In this document: in pieces, positions 5,994 to 13,843 of the stretch
How the letters are laid out: each line of letters starts with the position of its first letter
How positions within the stretch are numbered: the stretch's first letter is position 1
Source: an uncultured Centipeda sp.
GTDB taxonomy: Bacteria > Bacillota > Negativicutes > Selenomonadales > Selenomonadaceae
NCBI GenBank assembly: GCA_937925565.1
Contig: CALALM010000198.1
Coordinates: forward strand, 1 to 17,820
Direction: 5' to 3'
Length of the DNA stretch: 17,820 bases
Position numbers and translations under genes: made by a program
The notes under the pieces: generated by a model
The model's database searches: none
Told to the model about the DNA's origin: nothing
What the model saw: the letters and a program-made list of their open reading frames with translations, nothing else

Positions 5994-8460
5994 GTGCATA
6001 ATTTTCCTTGTAATCGATCAACTCATCTTCGGCATTTTTGTAAGTCAACCAATCTTCGATGAAAGAATCCTTGCGCATGGCTGCAAGAATCTGATCGATT
6101 GCTTGCTGGTCGTTCTTCGATGTAGCCGTGACGAACGGAATTTCAATCGGGCGTAGGGCAAGCCGAAAAATCCGATTGCCCTTTTCGCTCGAATAGTAGT
6201 AATCCTGCTTCGGTGTCATGTTGGCGATGATTTCAACCTGACGATCGTTGCAGTTAAACATCGTATAGAGTTCTTGGCTCTGCTTTGTGCTTGCCTGTTT
6301 GTTCGGCAGGTACACGCGGTTCGGGCAGTTCTCCATAACGGTATGCAGGAGTTCCGGCTTATTCGCAAGGTCGGACAGGTTCTGCGTCGCGAAGATAATG
6401 CTCGTATTCTTCTTACGCATATCCTTGAAGTATTCGCGCAGCTTTTCTTTGAAAATGGGGTTATCGAAGAAAAGCCAGCACTCATCCAGAACGATAATGG
6501 AAGGTCCTTTTGCGCTCCGAATCTTAGCTTCGATCCGATGAAATAGGTATTCCAGGGTTGCAGGAACGATGGAGGGCGTCGCCATAAGCGTTTCCATTTC
6601 GTATACCTGCCAAAATCCCGTTCCGGATATGTCCTTGCTGTTATCAAAAAGTTTTCCGTGACTTCCCTTCACTGTGAGTGCTTCCAATGTCTGCCGAATT
6701 TCCTGATCCTGCACAAGTTCGCAGAAACTGGATAAGGTGCGCCGCTCAACCGGAAATTCCTGTAGGGACAGCAACGCCTTCCAGACAAAATTATCCTTTG
6801 CCGGCGTGATCTTGACATTGCGCTGTTCAAGATAGGCGATGATCCACTCTTTTGCCCATTTTGCCTCATGGTCATAGTGAATATCTGCGAGCGGCTGAAA
6901 AGACAGCTCACCCTCGTCTTCACTGGCAATGTTGTAAAAATTTCCTCCGACAGCAAGGGTAAGTGCGCGGCTAGATGCCGCCTTGTCGAAGATGAAGACG
7001 TTGCTGTTCGGATATTTGAGAAAATGCGCTTCAATGGTATTGAGAAAGACGGATTTTCCCGATCCGGACGGCCCCACAACCATTGTATGACCAACTTCCC
7101 CGACATGCAGAGAAAGTCGAAACGGCGTATAGCCTGATGTATCAGTGTAGAGTAATACCGGCCCCTTGAGATAGTCGTTCCGTTTGTCACCCGGCCACGT
7201 CGCCGTGACCGGGGCGAGGTGACAAAAATTTAGGCTGCTGATAATCGGGCGGCGAATATTCGCCCGATAGCACCCGGGAATCGACCCCCACCATGCTTCC
7301 ATGCTGTTGTCTGTTTCGATATAGCCTGTATACCCAAGCGAGTTGATCGCTTCGAGCACACGGTTTGCCTTCTCATTGCACCGCTGCGCGTCCTTGTCAA
7401 AGACGACCATCGTCATGGTATAGTAGCCGTAGCTCACATAATCCTGCCCAAGCTCCTGCAAGGCAACGCCCGCATCGTCGCGGTTGAATGCCGCCGTCTC
7501 GTCAAGATCGTCTTCCAGATGTTCTTTTGTAAGCGCTTCACGCACCTGCGTCCAGAACGACTTGATTTGCTGATTCCAGCGCTGCCGGTAGTCCTTCAGC
7601 TCCTTCTGTGCATCCATTTTGGACAGGCAAATGAAGCGTGATACCCAGCGATATTCCAGATCCATGCCGTCAAACACATCAAATACACCTGGTTCGGACA
7701 TCGGCGGGAAATCAAGGATTGTGACAACTCTCATGTGATTGTCACCCAGCTTCATTTCCCGGCCGCCCAGAACATCCGCATCACAGATATAATCCGTGAT
7801 GTAATACTGCGGATTCACGCGCACCCGATGATTCTTGTCTGATATGGTCGTATGCAGAAAGGTGATAACATCTTCCGCTGACAGTGGCCGCAGATCGGGA
7901 AACCATGATTTCAGCATATCGCCGATGAGGTTGACGTTGGCAATAAACTTCTCAACGACTTCGACGTAGAGACGCATGTCCGCGCTTTTCCCATTGCTCT
8001 TCGCATCCGCAATGAACGCATCCGTAAGCCTGGACTTAATCAGCTGCGGCGGCTCAAGATAGACGGTAAAGTAATAGCGCGTCTCGAAATGCGTCTGCTC
8101 CGCATAATATGCACGGCGGTCATTTTCCATCTTTTGGATGATCGGAATATCAACCTCCGAGGCATCATACTCTGTAGAGCGTCTGCGCTGTGCTTCAAAA
8201 TACAGAACGTACCCAGTTGGAAGCGTCTTGATGACGTTATTCAGCGCAGCGTTGTAGCGCACGAGATCAAGAGCCGTGGCACTCTCCATATCCGGCCCCC
8301 GAAACTCATAGACGGCAAGCATGGAATGGTCTTTTCCATGCACAATACCTGTTTCAGAGTCCACGAATGCCCACGGCAGCAGGTATTGCAGCCGGGGCTT
8401 TTCAGCAAAAGCCCCGACTTCCTGCGAGAACGCCTTTTTCCTCTTTCCAAAACCGAACAA
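5983..8460 (-). CDS. virB4: VirB4/TrbE family conjugation ATPase
   Basis: An 825-residue cytoplasmic ATPase that energises channel and pilus assembly. Walker A is GPSGSGKS (463-470) and Walker B is SIIVLDE (654-660), followed by the ATQNLSDL segment usual in this family (691-698). The N-terminal half (about 25-400) is the VirB4/CagE-type domain. Length is normal for the family. The frame opens with a TTG codon at 8458-8460; AGGAGG lies 7 nt upstream and no in-frame ATG is close, so TTG is the probable start. That ribosome site overlaps the virB3 stop region, which ties the two genes together. The stop codon lies inside palindrome D. Confidence 0.95.
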   Translation of the reverse strand: MFGFGKRKKAFSQEVGAFAEKPRLQYLLPWAFVDSETGIVHGKDHSMLAVYEFRGPDMESATALDLVRYNAALNNVIKTLPTGYVLYFEAQRRRSTEYDASEVDIPIIQKMENDRRAYYAEQTHFETRYYFTVYLEPPQLIKSRLTDAFIADAKSNGKSADMRLYVEVVEKFIANVNLIGDMLKSWFPDLRPLSAEDVITFLHTTISDKNHRVRVNPQYYITDYICDADVLGGREMKLGDNHMRVVTILDFPPMSEPGVFDVFDGMDLEYRWVSRFICLSKMDAQKELKDYRQRWNQQIKSFWTQVREALTKEHLEDDLDETAAFNRDDAGVALQELGQDYVSYGYYTMTMVVFDKDAQRCNEKANRVLEAINSLGYTGYIETDNSMEAWWGSIPGCYRANIRRPIISSLNFCHLAPVTATWPGDKRNDYLKGPVLLYTDTSGYTPFRLSLHVGEVGHTMVVGPSGSGKSVFLNTIEAHFLKYPNSNVFIFDKAASSRALTLAVGGNFYNIASEDEGELSFQPLADIHYDHEAKWAKEWIIAYLEQRNVKITPAKDNFVWKALLSLQEFPVERRTLSSFCELVQDQEIRQTLEALTVKGSHGKLFDNSKDISGTGFWQVYEMETLMATPSIVPATLEYLFHRIEAKIRSAKGPSIIVLDECWLFFDNPIFKEKLREYFKDMRKKNTSIIFATQNLSDLANKPELLHTVMENCPNRVYLPNKQASTKQSQELYTMFNCNDRQVEIIANMTPKQDYYYSSEKGNRIFRLALRPIEIPFVTATSKNDQQAIDQILAAMRKDSFIEDWLTYKNAEDELIDYKENYARCS

Positions 8461-8474
8461 AATTCCCCCTCCTT

Positions 8475-8738
8475 CTACCTGTAATAGAAGTTCTTATGCT
8501 GGCGCGAATGCCAAAAAACTTCATGGAATTGTGCATCCTGCTGTCCGAGAAAACGAAAGATGTAATGCGCAATAGCGGCGATGATAATGACGGTAAACGT
8601 CTTGAAGATCAACCCGCCGAGGACAGCGAATACAATTTCACCGATGAACAGATTTCGTGGAATCCCCATCCAATAGAGCGGTGCAACCAGAGATCGATGA
8701 ATGGGAATCTCGTAGCCTTCCGGCAGATTCTTTTCCAT
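8475..8738 (-). CDS. virB3: VirB3/TrbD family membrane protein
   Basis: An 87-residue protein beginning MEKNLPEGYEIPIHRSLVAP, which is typical of the VirB3/TrbD family, with one long hydrophobic stretch (about 31-62) that could form one or two membrane passes. VirB3 sits in the inner membrane and works with VirB4, whose gene follows directly. The ATG is 1 nt after the TGA of virB2 (TGAGATG), so coupled translation is likely. A longer frame from 8786 would overlap virB2 and adds residues unlike the family, so I reject that start. Confidence 0.88.
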   Translation of the reverse strand: MEKNLPEGYEIPIHRSLVAPLYWMGIPRNLFIGEIVFAVLGGLIFKTFTVIIIAAIAHYIFRFLGQQDAQFHEVFWHSRQHKNFYYR

Positions 8739-8739
8739 C

Positions 8740-9123
8740 TCACAGCCCCATAATCGTAAGACCGCCCGCCGAATCCGAAATTGCATTGACGAAGTTTACG
8801 GCAAACAAGCAGATCGAGATAACGAAGATGAGCAGGATGAATTTCTGCGTCCCGCCGCCGCTATGCCCCGAAAAGAGCGCGATCGCTGCACCGACGATGC
8901 CCATGACACCAAGCACCATAGGAAGCGGCCCCGTGAGGTTGTTCGCAAGCGAATTGAAAAATTTCATCCACGGCCATTGAATGTCAATAGTGCCCGCGCC
9001 CCCTTTCTTCAGCGCGGAAACGTCGGATGCAAACACCTTGCTGCTCATCAAATACCAACCCACACCTGCACTGAACGCTTTCGTTGCAATGCTTTTTCCC
9101 ATGTTTTTCATAACGTTTTTCAT
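8740..9123 (-). CDS. virB2: TrbC/VirB2 family pilin
   Basis: A 127-residue precursor. A long signal region ends near SSKVFA (about residue 32); two hydrophobic helices (about 66-85 and 94-114) are separated by a short polar loop, SGHSGGGTQ. This is the standard prepilin layout of the VirB2/TrbC family. The start at 9121-9123 has GGGAGG 8 nt upstream; the extra N-terminal residues of a longer frame come from reading through palindrome B. The TraF-type peptidase further down the operon is the likely maturation enzyme. The product would be the major pilus subunit. virB3 follows with a 1-nt gap. Confidence 0.88.
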   Translation of the reverse strand: MKNVMKNMGKSIATKAFSAGVGWYLMSSKVFASDVSALKKGGAGTIDIQWPWMKFFNSLANNLTGPLPMVLGVMGIVGAAIALFSGHSGGGTQKFILLIFVISICLFAVNFVNAISDSAGGLTIMGL

Positions 9124-9151
9124 TGATCGTTCCTCCCTTGAACTGAAACAG

Positions 9152-9168
9152 GTGTCCATAATGGACAC
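9152..9168. repeat. Intercistronic palindrome, copy B
   Basis: A perfect 17-bp palindrome, GTGTCCAT-A-ATGGACAC, lying in the 78-nt gap between the coiled-coil gene and virB2, upstream of the virB2 ribosome site. The core arms match copy A exactly. No T run follows on either strand. Confidence 0.85.
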
Positions 9169-9201
9169 ATCCCCTATATCTTCTCAAGACGCGTACGCGC
9201 C

Positions 9202-10080
9202 TTATCGAAAACGACCTTTTTCATTAATTTTTTCTTTCTTTTTGGGTTTGTAGGAAATTCTGCGCTTGACAGCTGTCCGGCTCGTCTTTTCGACCGGAGA
9301 TAATGCAAGAACTTCCTGTCTGCGCTGATCCAAATGGACAATTGCCTTGTCAAAGACACCCGCGACACGCTGCACCGCAGCATCTACTGCCCGATCCGCT
9401 TTTTCCTTTATTGCGTCACGGATTTGCCTGGGTGCGGCTTTGATGTCCTGATATACGCCGCTGACTACCTCGCGCGTATGTGCAAAGAGTTTTGCCTCAC
9501 GCGCCGGGGATTCTTTTCTGGCTGCGTCACGTTCCTGTTCCAGCGCACGAAAGAATCTCATGCCGCTCAAGAAGCATGCTTCCATCTCCCTGTTGTTTTG
9601 CCCCGGAAACATGGAACGCATTTCTTGAAGCTGCTTTTTAAGTGCAGCAATCTCTTGCTGGTATTTTTGTTCCCTCTGAACGAGCTGTTCCCGCTCTTTG
9701 CGGAAATAGTCACTGGCATTTCGGAAGGATTCAGAAGCCCGCACAGATGCCTCGCGCATGATTTCCTCCGGCTGTTTGCTGCTGCGAGCCTTGCCAACTT
9801 CTTGGAGGTTCCGCTTTATTGCTGCGTGTTTGGGATCATAGCCCTCCCACGTCTGCGGCGATGCGCCGTTTATACGCTCTTCTGTGCGGAACTTGCTCAT
9901 TTCAGCCTGTAAGACGGTTGCTTCTTGCTGGACTTTTTCAAAACCGTAATCCGGTTCATTGGCCACCGGTTCTACATCCTTCATGCAGGATTGCAGGTCT
10001 TGACAGTAGGCTTCATCCAATGCACGGATTACATTTTCATCCAGCTCCTCTTCCCATCCGTAATCTGCATGATCTTCCAT
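9202..10080 (-). CDS. Coiled-coil protein of unknown function in the conjugation operon
   Basis: I do not recognise a family for this 292-residue protein. The N-terminal 60 residues are acidic. A strong coiled-coil region covers about 125-157 (KEREQLVQREQKYQQEIAAL), a second helical region about 195-260, and the last 27 residues are very basic (KPKKKEKINEKGRFR). There is no signal peptide or membrane segment, so it is probably cytoplasmic; the basic end could bind nucleic acid or membrane lipids. The ATG at 10078-10080 has AAAGGAGG about 8 nt upstream; a longer frame runs back through palindrome C and overlaps virB11. The gene stands alone between palindromes B and C, in a position (between virB11 and virB2) where RP4-type operons have no such gene. 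Confidence 0.8.
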   Translation of the reverse strand: MEDHADYGWEEELDENVIRALDEAYCQDLQSCMKDVEPVANEPDYGFEKVQQEATVLQAEMSKFRTEERINGASPQTWEGYDPKHAAIKRNLQEVGKARSSKQPEEIMREASVRASESFRNASDYFRKEREQLVQREQKYQQEIAALKKQLQEMRSMFPGQNNREMEACFLSGMRFFRALEQERDAARKESPAREAKLFAHTREVVSGVYQDIKAAPRQIRDAIKEKADRAVDAAVQRVAGVFDKAIVHLDQRRQEVLALSPVEKTSRTAVKRRISYKPKKKEKINEKGRFR

Positions 10081-10097
10081 CTCTGTACCTCCTTTTA

Positions 10098-10116
10098 GGT
10101 GTCCATAATGGACTCC
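10098..10116. repeat. Intercistronic palindrome, copy C
   Basis: GGTGTCCAT-A-ATGGACTCC, a 19-bp palindrome with one mismatched pair. It fills most of the 37-nt gap between the virB11 stop codon (10118-10120) and the coiled-coil gene and lies next to that gene's ribosome site. It is the third copy of the GTGTCCAT-N-ATGGACAC element. Confidence 0.8.
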
Positions 10117-10117
10117 T

Positions 10118-11089
10118 TTATACATGACGGATGTTATACTGCTGGCGCACCGGATCATAGGATTCCACTTCGATGATGTCACTGACTATGCGGCTTTTAC
10201 GCCCGTCCGGCAGTTCAACGTGCTGGATTACAACAACAACATCGATTGCCTCGCCGATGAGTTCCTTCACATCACCAGCAGTGCTGTCTTCTTGCGCAAG
10301 TGATTTGATGCGGGTAAGCCCCTTTTCGGCGTCGTCTGCATGAACCGTACAAGCACCCCCGGGATGACCGGTATTCCATGCTTTGAGCATGGTATAGGCA
10401 GCACCGTCGCGCACCTCTCCTACGATGATACGATCCGGTGAACGTCGCATACAGTCTGCGAGAAGACGGGTCATGTTATAGCGGATTTTGCTGTCACCGG
10501 TATCCTGCTTCGTAAACATCGGGCTGTAATCCTCTGCCGGACATTGCAGTTCCGGCAAGTCTTCCAGTGAGATCAGCCGATGGTACGGGGATATGGCAGC
10601 AATCGCGGCAAGAATCGCATTCAGGAAGGTTGTCTTTCCTGTTCCCGTTCCTCCGGCGACCAGGATGTTTTTACGCGCCTGAATGCTGTCTTCCAGAAAG
10701 TTCCTATACTTCTCAGACATAAAGCCAGTCTCCACATACTCTTGAAATGTAAAGATTTTCACGGCCTTTTTTCGGATATTGAACTGTGGATGCCGCACGA
10801 TCGGGGGAATCTCGCCCTGAAAGCGAGCACCATATCCTTGAATCTCCACCGATATGGACGGAATATCTTCATTGACGACCTTTCCCGCCTGTCCCGCTGC
10901 CAGTTCGATAATCGCCTGTGCTTTTCCGGGCGTCAGATATATTTCTGTTTTCACCTTCCCCTCAATGTGAGAGTTGTACCATATTTTCCCATCATCATTG
11001 ATGTAGAGCTCTGTTATGTCGTCGCGCTGCATTAACTTTACAGCATCTACACCAAGCACTACATCAAAGTTCGGGTTTTGACTCGCCAT
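10118..11089 (-). CDS. virB11: VirB11/TrbB family secretion ATPase
   Basis: A 323-residue hexameric-type ATPase at the cytoplasmic face of the channel, which switches between pilus building and DNA transfer. Walker A GGTGTGKT (146-153), acidic box LEDLPELQ (175-182), Walker B RIIVGEVRDG (220-229) and His box GHPGGACTVHAD (241-252) are all intact. I chose the ATG at 11087-11089, preceded by GAGGAG. A GTG four codons upstream is possible but would put the ribosome site inside the gene. The start overlaps the end of the preceding small gene by 26 nt. The stop is followed by palindrome C, so this gene closes the first block of the operon. Confidence 0.95.
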   Translation of the reverse strand: MASQNPNFDVVLGVDAVKLMQRDDITELYINDDGKIWYNSHIEGKVKTEIYLTPGKAQAIIELAAGQAGKVVNEDIPSISVEIQGYGARFQGEIPPIVRHPQFNIRKKAVKIFTFQEYVETGFMSEKYRNFLEDSIQARKNILVAGGTGTGKTTFLNAILAAIAAISPYHRLISLEDLPELQCPAEDYSPMFTKQDTGDSKIRYNMTRLLADCMRRSPDRIIVGEVRDGAAYTMLKAWNTGHPGGACTVHADDAEKGLTRIKSLAQEDSTAGDVKELIGEAIDVVVVIQHVELPDGRKSRIVSDIIEVESYDPVRQQYNIRHV

Positions 11090-11453
11090 TGCTCTCCTCA
11101 CCGCCCTCGTCGCTCTCGGCTTCCGTCGTTTCCTCCTGCTGCACCGCAGCTTCTTCCATGAAATCGTCTAAGCCCGCATCGGGATGATCCGCTTGAAAGC
11201 GCGTATAGCAGCTGATGTATTGATCCATCGCCTGACGATCGCCCGCATCAATACGCTCTTTGGCGTGGACAAGCGCACCGACCAAGATCGCCATATTGTG
11301 TACGGGAAAACCTGTTCTGCGGATAATCCGGCCAATGTCATTGGTCCGCTGCATCTCCATGTTGCGCTTCGTCTTCTTCATTTCCTGCTGAAGCGCCTCC
11401 TGCTTTCTGCGCAGGTTCTCCCAGCGTTTCTCCATCTGCTTTAATGACGCCAT
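11064..11453 (-). CDS. Small TraD-like protein between virD4 and virB11
   Basis: A 129-residue soluble protein. A basic coiled coil (about 5-36) is followed by RTNDIGRIIRRTGFPVHNMA and ILVGALVHAKERI, then a very acidic tail (about 96-125, rich in Glu). The middle recalls the short TraD/MobC-type relaxosome helpers found next to traG in Ti-like plasmids, which also have an arginine-rich stretch before an LVGAL-like helix; the match is weak and rests partly on the position beside virD4. AAAGGAG lies 5 nt before the ATG and overlaps the virD4 stop codon. A cytoplasmic role linking relaxase, DNA and coupling protein is plausible but not shown. Confidence 0.6.
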   Translation of the reverse strand: MASLKQMEKRWENLRRKQEALQQEMKKTKRNMEMQRTNDIGRIIRRTGFPVHNMAILVGALVHAKERIDAGDRQAMDQYISCYTRFQADHPDAGLDDFMEEAAVQQEETTEAESDEGGEESNGESKPEL

Positions 11454-11455
11454 AT

Positions 11456-13843
11456 TTACTCCTTTCTTGCTACCGTGCCGGCATCGGTGACGCCATTTTC
11501 AATCCATTGGGGGCGGAACGCCGGGGATTTCTTTTTTGCACCGCTTTTCTTTCCTTGCGCAAGCAGCGCATCGCGTTCAGGATATGGGTGACTGCGGATA
11601 ATGTCGCTTGCGGCGGGAGCATCATAGAGCCGCGAAAGGAAATAGCCGCTCTCGTAATACTTCACCTTGTCCGTCAGGATCGGCGGGCTGCCGCTTGCGA
11701 CGATAATCTCCTGATCGCCAAGCCGCTTAATCTCATCGGCGGTCATCAGTGCCCGGCCGGTCTGCGACTTTGAATAACTCTTCTTCGAGAGAAAACCGCT
11801 GTCCGAGACACTTTCCACGGTGATTGTCTTATTGCCAAGAAGTGATTCCGCATATTTTGCGGTGTCGTTGTCATTCGGTGCGTAAAAAATCTGCAAGTGA
11901 CAGTTCATCAAAATCTGATTGTCCTTGCCGTATATATCATTGATCTGCGGCAAGCCCTGATTGATGAGGAACACCTTCATGCCATATCCGGCAATATAGG
12001 AGAGGGTAGAGGCAAAGGACTTCAGATTTCCCAGGGACGAAAATTCATCCATCAGGAACAGGCACTTATGCTTGTAAATCGTCTTCGCTCTGCCGCCCTC
12101 GTATGTACCGATTTTCTTTGCATGATGTTTGACCATCATTTCAAAGAAGAGCCGGAAGATCGGCGCAAGACGCAGCAGATCGGACGGCGGTGTCACCAAA
12201 TAAAGGGATACGGGACGCTTGTAATTCATCAGATCATCGACACAGAAATCACTGACGGATGTGTTGCGTGCAAGCGTCGGATCAAGATACTCCTTGAGGG
12301 CGGTATTCGCGGTGGAAACGATGCTGCCGCATTCATTGTCCGGCTTTGCAGCAATCTCGCGGAAGTTTTGGCAGATAATTGGGTGCATATTGGGGCAATC
12401 GTCCAGCGTGGTAGCCAGCGGGTACATGTTTCGCATATCCTCCGGCGTATATCTGCGACTGACGTAACCGCCTTGCTCGCGATCCCACGCACGGATTTCA
12501 ATGCCGTCGTCGGGGACATGCTCAAAATTCATCATGTCTTCAAGGGATTCCACGAATCCCTTGATCTCGAGTTTCTGCATTTTCTCAGCACCTTCGGTGG
12601 GATTGTCATAGGCGTTGCCGTCCGCATCAACCCATTCATAGACAGGATTCCCTTCATCATCGACCATCCCTACGGTATTGGACTTCATGAAAGACGCAAC
12701 ATCATAGAGCGTCGGCGGGTGCGGGTAATGCTCAGGATCAGCAAAGTGCGCATATTTGAGATGCAGAATGACCGTCGTTATGACAACGGCTGCATTGCTT
12801 CCCCAATGATCGAGTTTCCCTTTTCCCTCATAGTCTGCCAGCGTGTAGGCAAGATTTTGCGCAGCCGACACTTCTTCCGGCGTGCCGATCGGAATCTCGT
12901 CAAGTGGATTCCAGCGTGCTGTACTCCCATCCGTCGCCGTTGGTTCAAATTTGATAACCGTATGTCCCATGCGCTTACGAAAACCCGCGGTAACACCCCA
13001 GTTTTCGGATTTGATGTCATTGACGATGACCGAGGACTTCCAACCACCAAGAAGCGTAGGAATAATGAGTCCGACGCCTTTGCCGCTGCGTGTGGGGGCA
13101 ATGACGGCAAGATGTTTGTTGGAGTTATCGCGCAGATAGAAATGTGCGATTTTGGCATGAAATTGTACGATCCACTTGTAGAGGGCTACGAACGGATAAA
13201 CCGTGAACAAATCAGATTTCGGATCATAGCTCTGTATGCGCTGCAATTCTTCTTCCAACACGGAACGCTGCTGCATCAGTTTCTTCTGACCTTCACTCGA
13301 CACATCTTCATCTGCAAGTCGCTGTGAAATATGCGTGATCCGATTCATCAGGGCGTCCTTCGTTTTATCTTGACGCCGCTCAAAACCCATTTCCGCATAG
13401 GCGACCTTTTCCTTTTGCAGCGTATCTAACTTGCGCATAAGCCCTGTCACAGCACGGATGAACGCATTATCACGCTGTCCGACGACAACGCCGCCCGCGC
13501 TGATTAGCTCCATCTTCGCAAGGTCTTCGTATGCGCCCCAACGGGCACTGCCGTGGGAGTCGTCCTGCTTCTTTGGCAGTGTGAAAGCAAGGATGACAAG
13601 AGCAATGACAAATGCTCCAAGGATATAGATATTGGTTTCCTTGAAGGCAAGCGGTATCTCGTCGTTGAATTTGAAATACCACCGCACATAATCCCACGGC
13701 ATATAGTACGGTTTTCCCTGCAAGAGAAACGGCGTGCCGAGACGAGGATTATATGCAAGCATTTCGGCGAGTTTCTGTGTTGCCATCCACGCGCCGACCA
13801 GCAGCGTCATCAGGAAGATGTAGACGCGCACAAAGTTATTCAT
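11456..13843 (-). CDS. virD4: VirD4/TraG coupling protein
   Basis: A 795-residue ATPase that brings the relaxase-DNA complex to the secretion channel. Two N-terminal membrane segments (about 7-25 and 72-90) are followed by GSARWG (98-103), Walker A APTRSGKGVG (249-258), NDIKSENWGVTAGFR (275-289) and Walker B KCLFLMDE (593-600), all standard for TraG. Two stretches look inserted compared with the family as I know it: a coiled-coil segment at about 125-215 between GSARWG and Walker A, and an acidic Gly/Asp-rich segment at about 393-465. The ATG at 13841-13843 overlaps the virB10 stop by 8 nt; a longer frame reads through virB10 and is rejected. It lies inside the secretion operon, between virB10 and the TraD-like gene. 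Confidence 0.95.
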   Translation of the reverse strand: MNNFVRVYIFLMTLLVGAWMATQKLAEMLAYNPRLGTPFLLQGKPYYMPWDYVRWYFKFNDEIPLAFKETNIYILGAFVIALVILAFTLPKKQDDSHGSARWGAYEDLAKMELISAGGVVVGQRDNAFIRAVTGLMRKLDTLQKEKVAYAEMGFERRQDKTKDALMNRITHISQRLADEDVSSEGQKKLMQQRSVLEEELQRIQSYDPKSDLFTVYPFVALYKWIVQFHAKIAHFYLRDNSNKHLAVIAPTRSGKGVGLIIPTLLGGWKSSVIVNDIKSENWGVTAGFRKRMGHTVIKFEPTATDGSTARWNPLDEIPIGTPEEVSAAQNLAYTLADYEGKGKLDHWGSNAAVVITTVILHLKYAHFADPEHYPHPPTLYDVASFMKSNTVGMVDDEGNPVYEWVDADGNAYDNPTEGAEKMQKLEIKGFVESLEDMMNFEHVPDDGIEIRAWDREQGGYVSRRYTPEDMRNMYPLATTLDDCPNMHPIICQNFREIAAKPDNECGSIVSTANTALKEYLDPTLARNTSVSDFCVDDLMNYKRPVSLYLVTPPSDLLRLAPIFRLFFEMMVKHHAKKIGTYEGGRAKTIYKHKCLFLMDEFSSLGNLKSFASTLSYIAGYGMKVFLINQGLPQINDIYGKDNQILMNCHLQIFYAPNDNDTAKYAESLLGNKTITVESVSDSGFLSKKSYSKSQTGRALMTADEIKRLGDQEIIVASGSPPILTDKVKYYESGYFLSRLYDAPAASDIIRSHPYPERDALLAQGKKSGAKKKSPAFRPQWIENGVTDAGTVARKE

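Noticed and set aside
9124..9168. N-terminal extension of the virB2 frame (start at 9168)
   Set aside because: The extra residues are a translation of palindrome B and the gap. The ATG at 9121-9123 has GGGAGG at good spacing and gives a normal prepilin signal.
10081..10182. N-terminal extension of the coiled-coil gene (start at 10182)
   Set aside because: It overlaps the virB11 end and reads through palindrome C; the ATG at 10078-10080 has a strong ribosome site.
11897..13327. A 476-codon open frame on the plus strand inside virD4
   Set aside because: It lies wholly antisense to virD4, whose motifs are intact, and its product resembles no family I know. There is no convincing ribosome site; long antisense frames are common opposite genes with this codon use.
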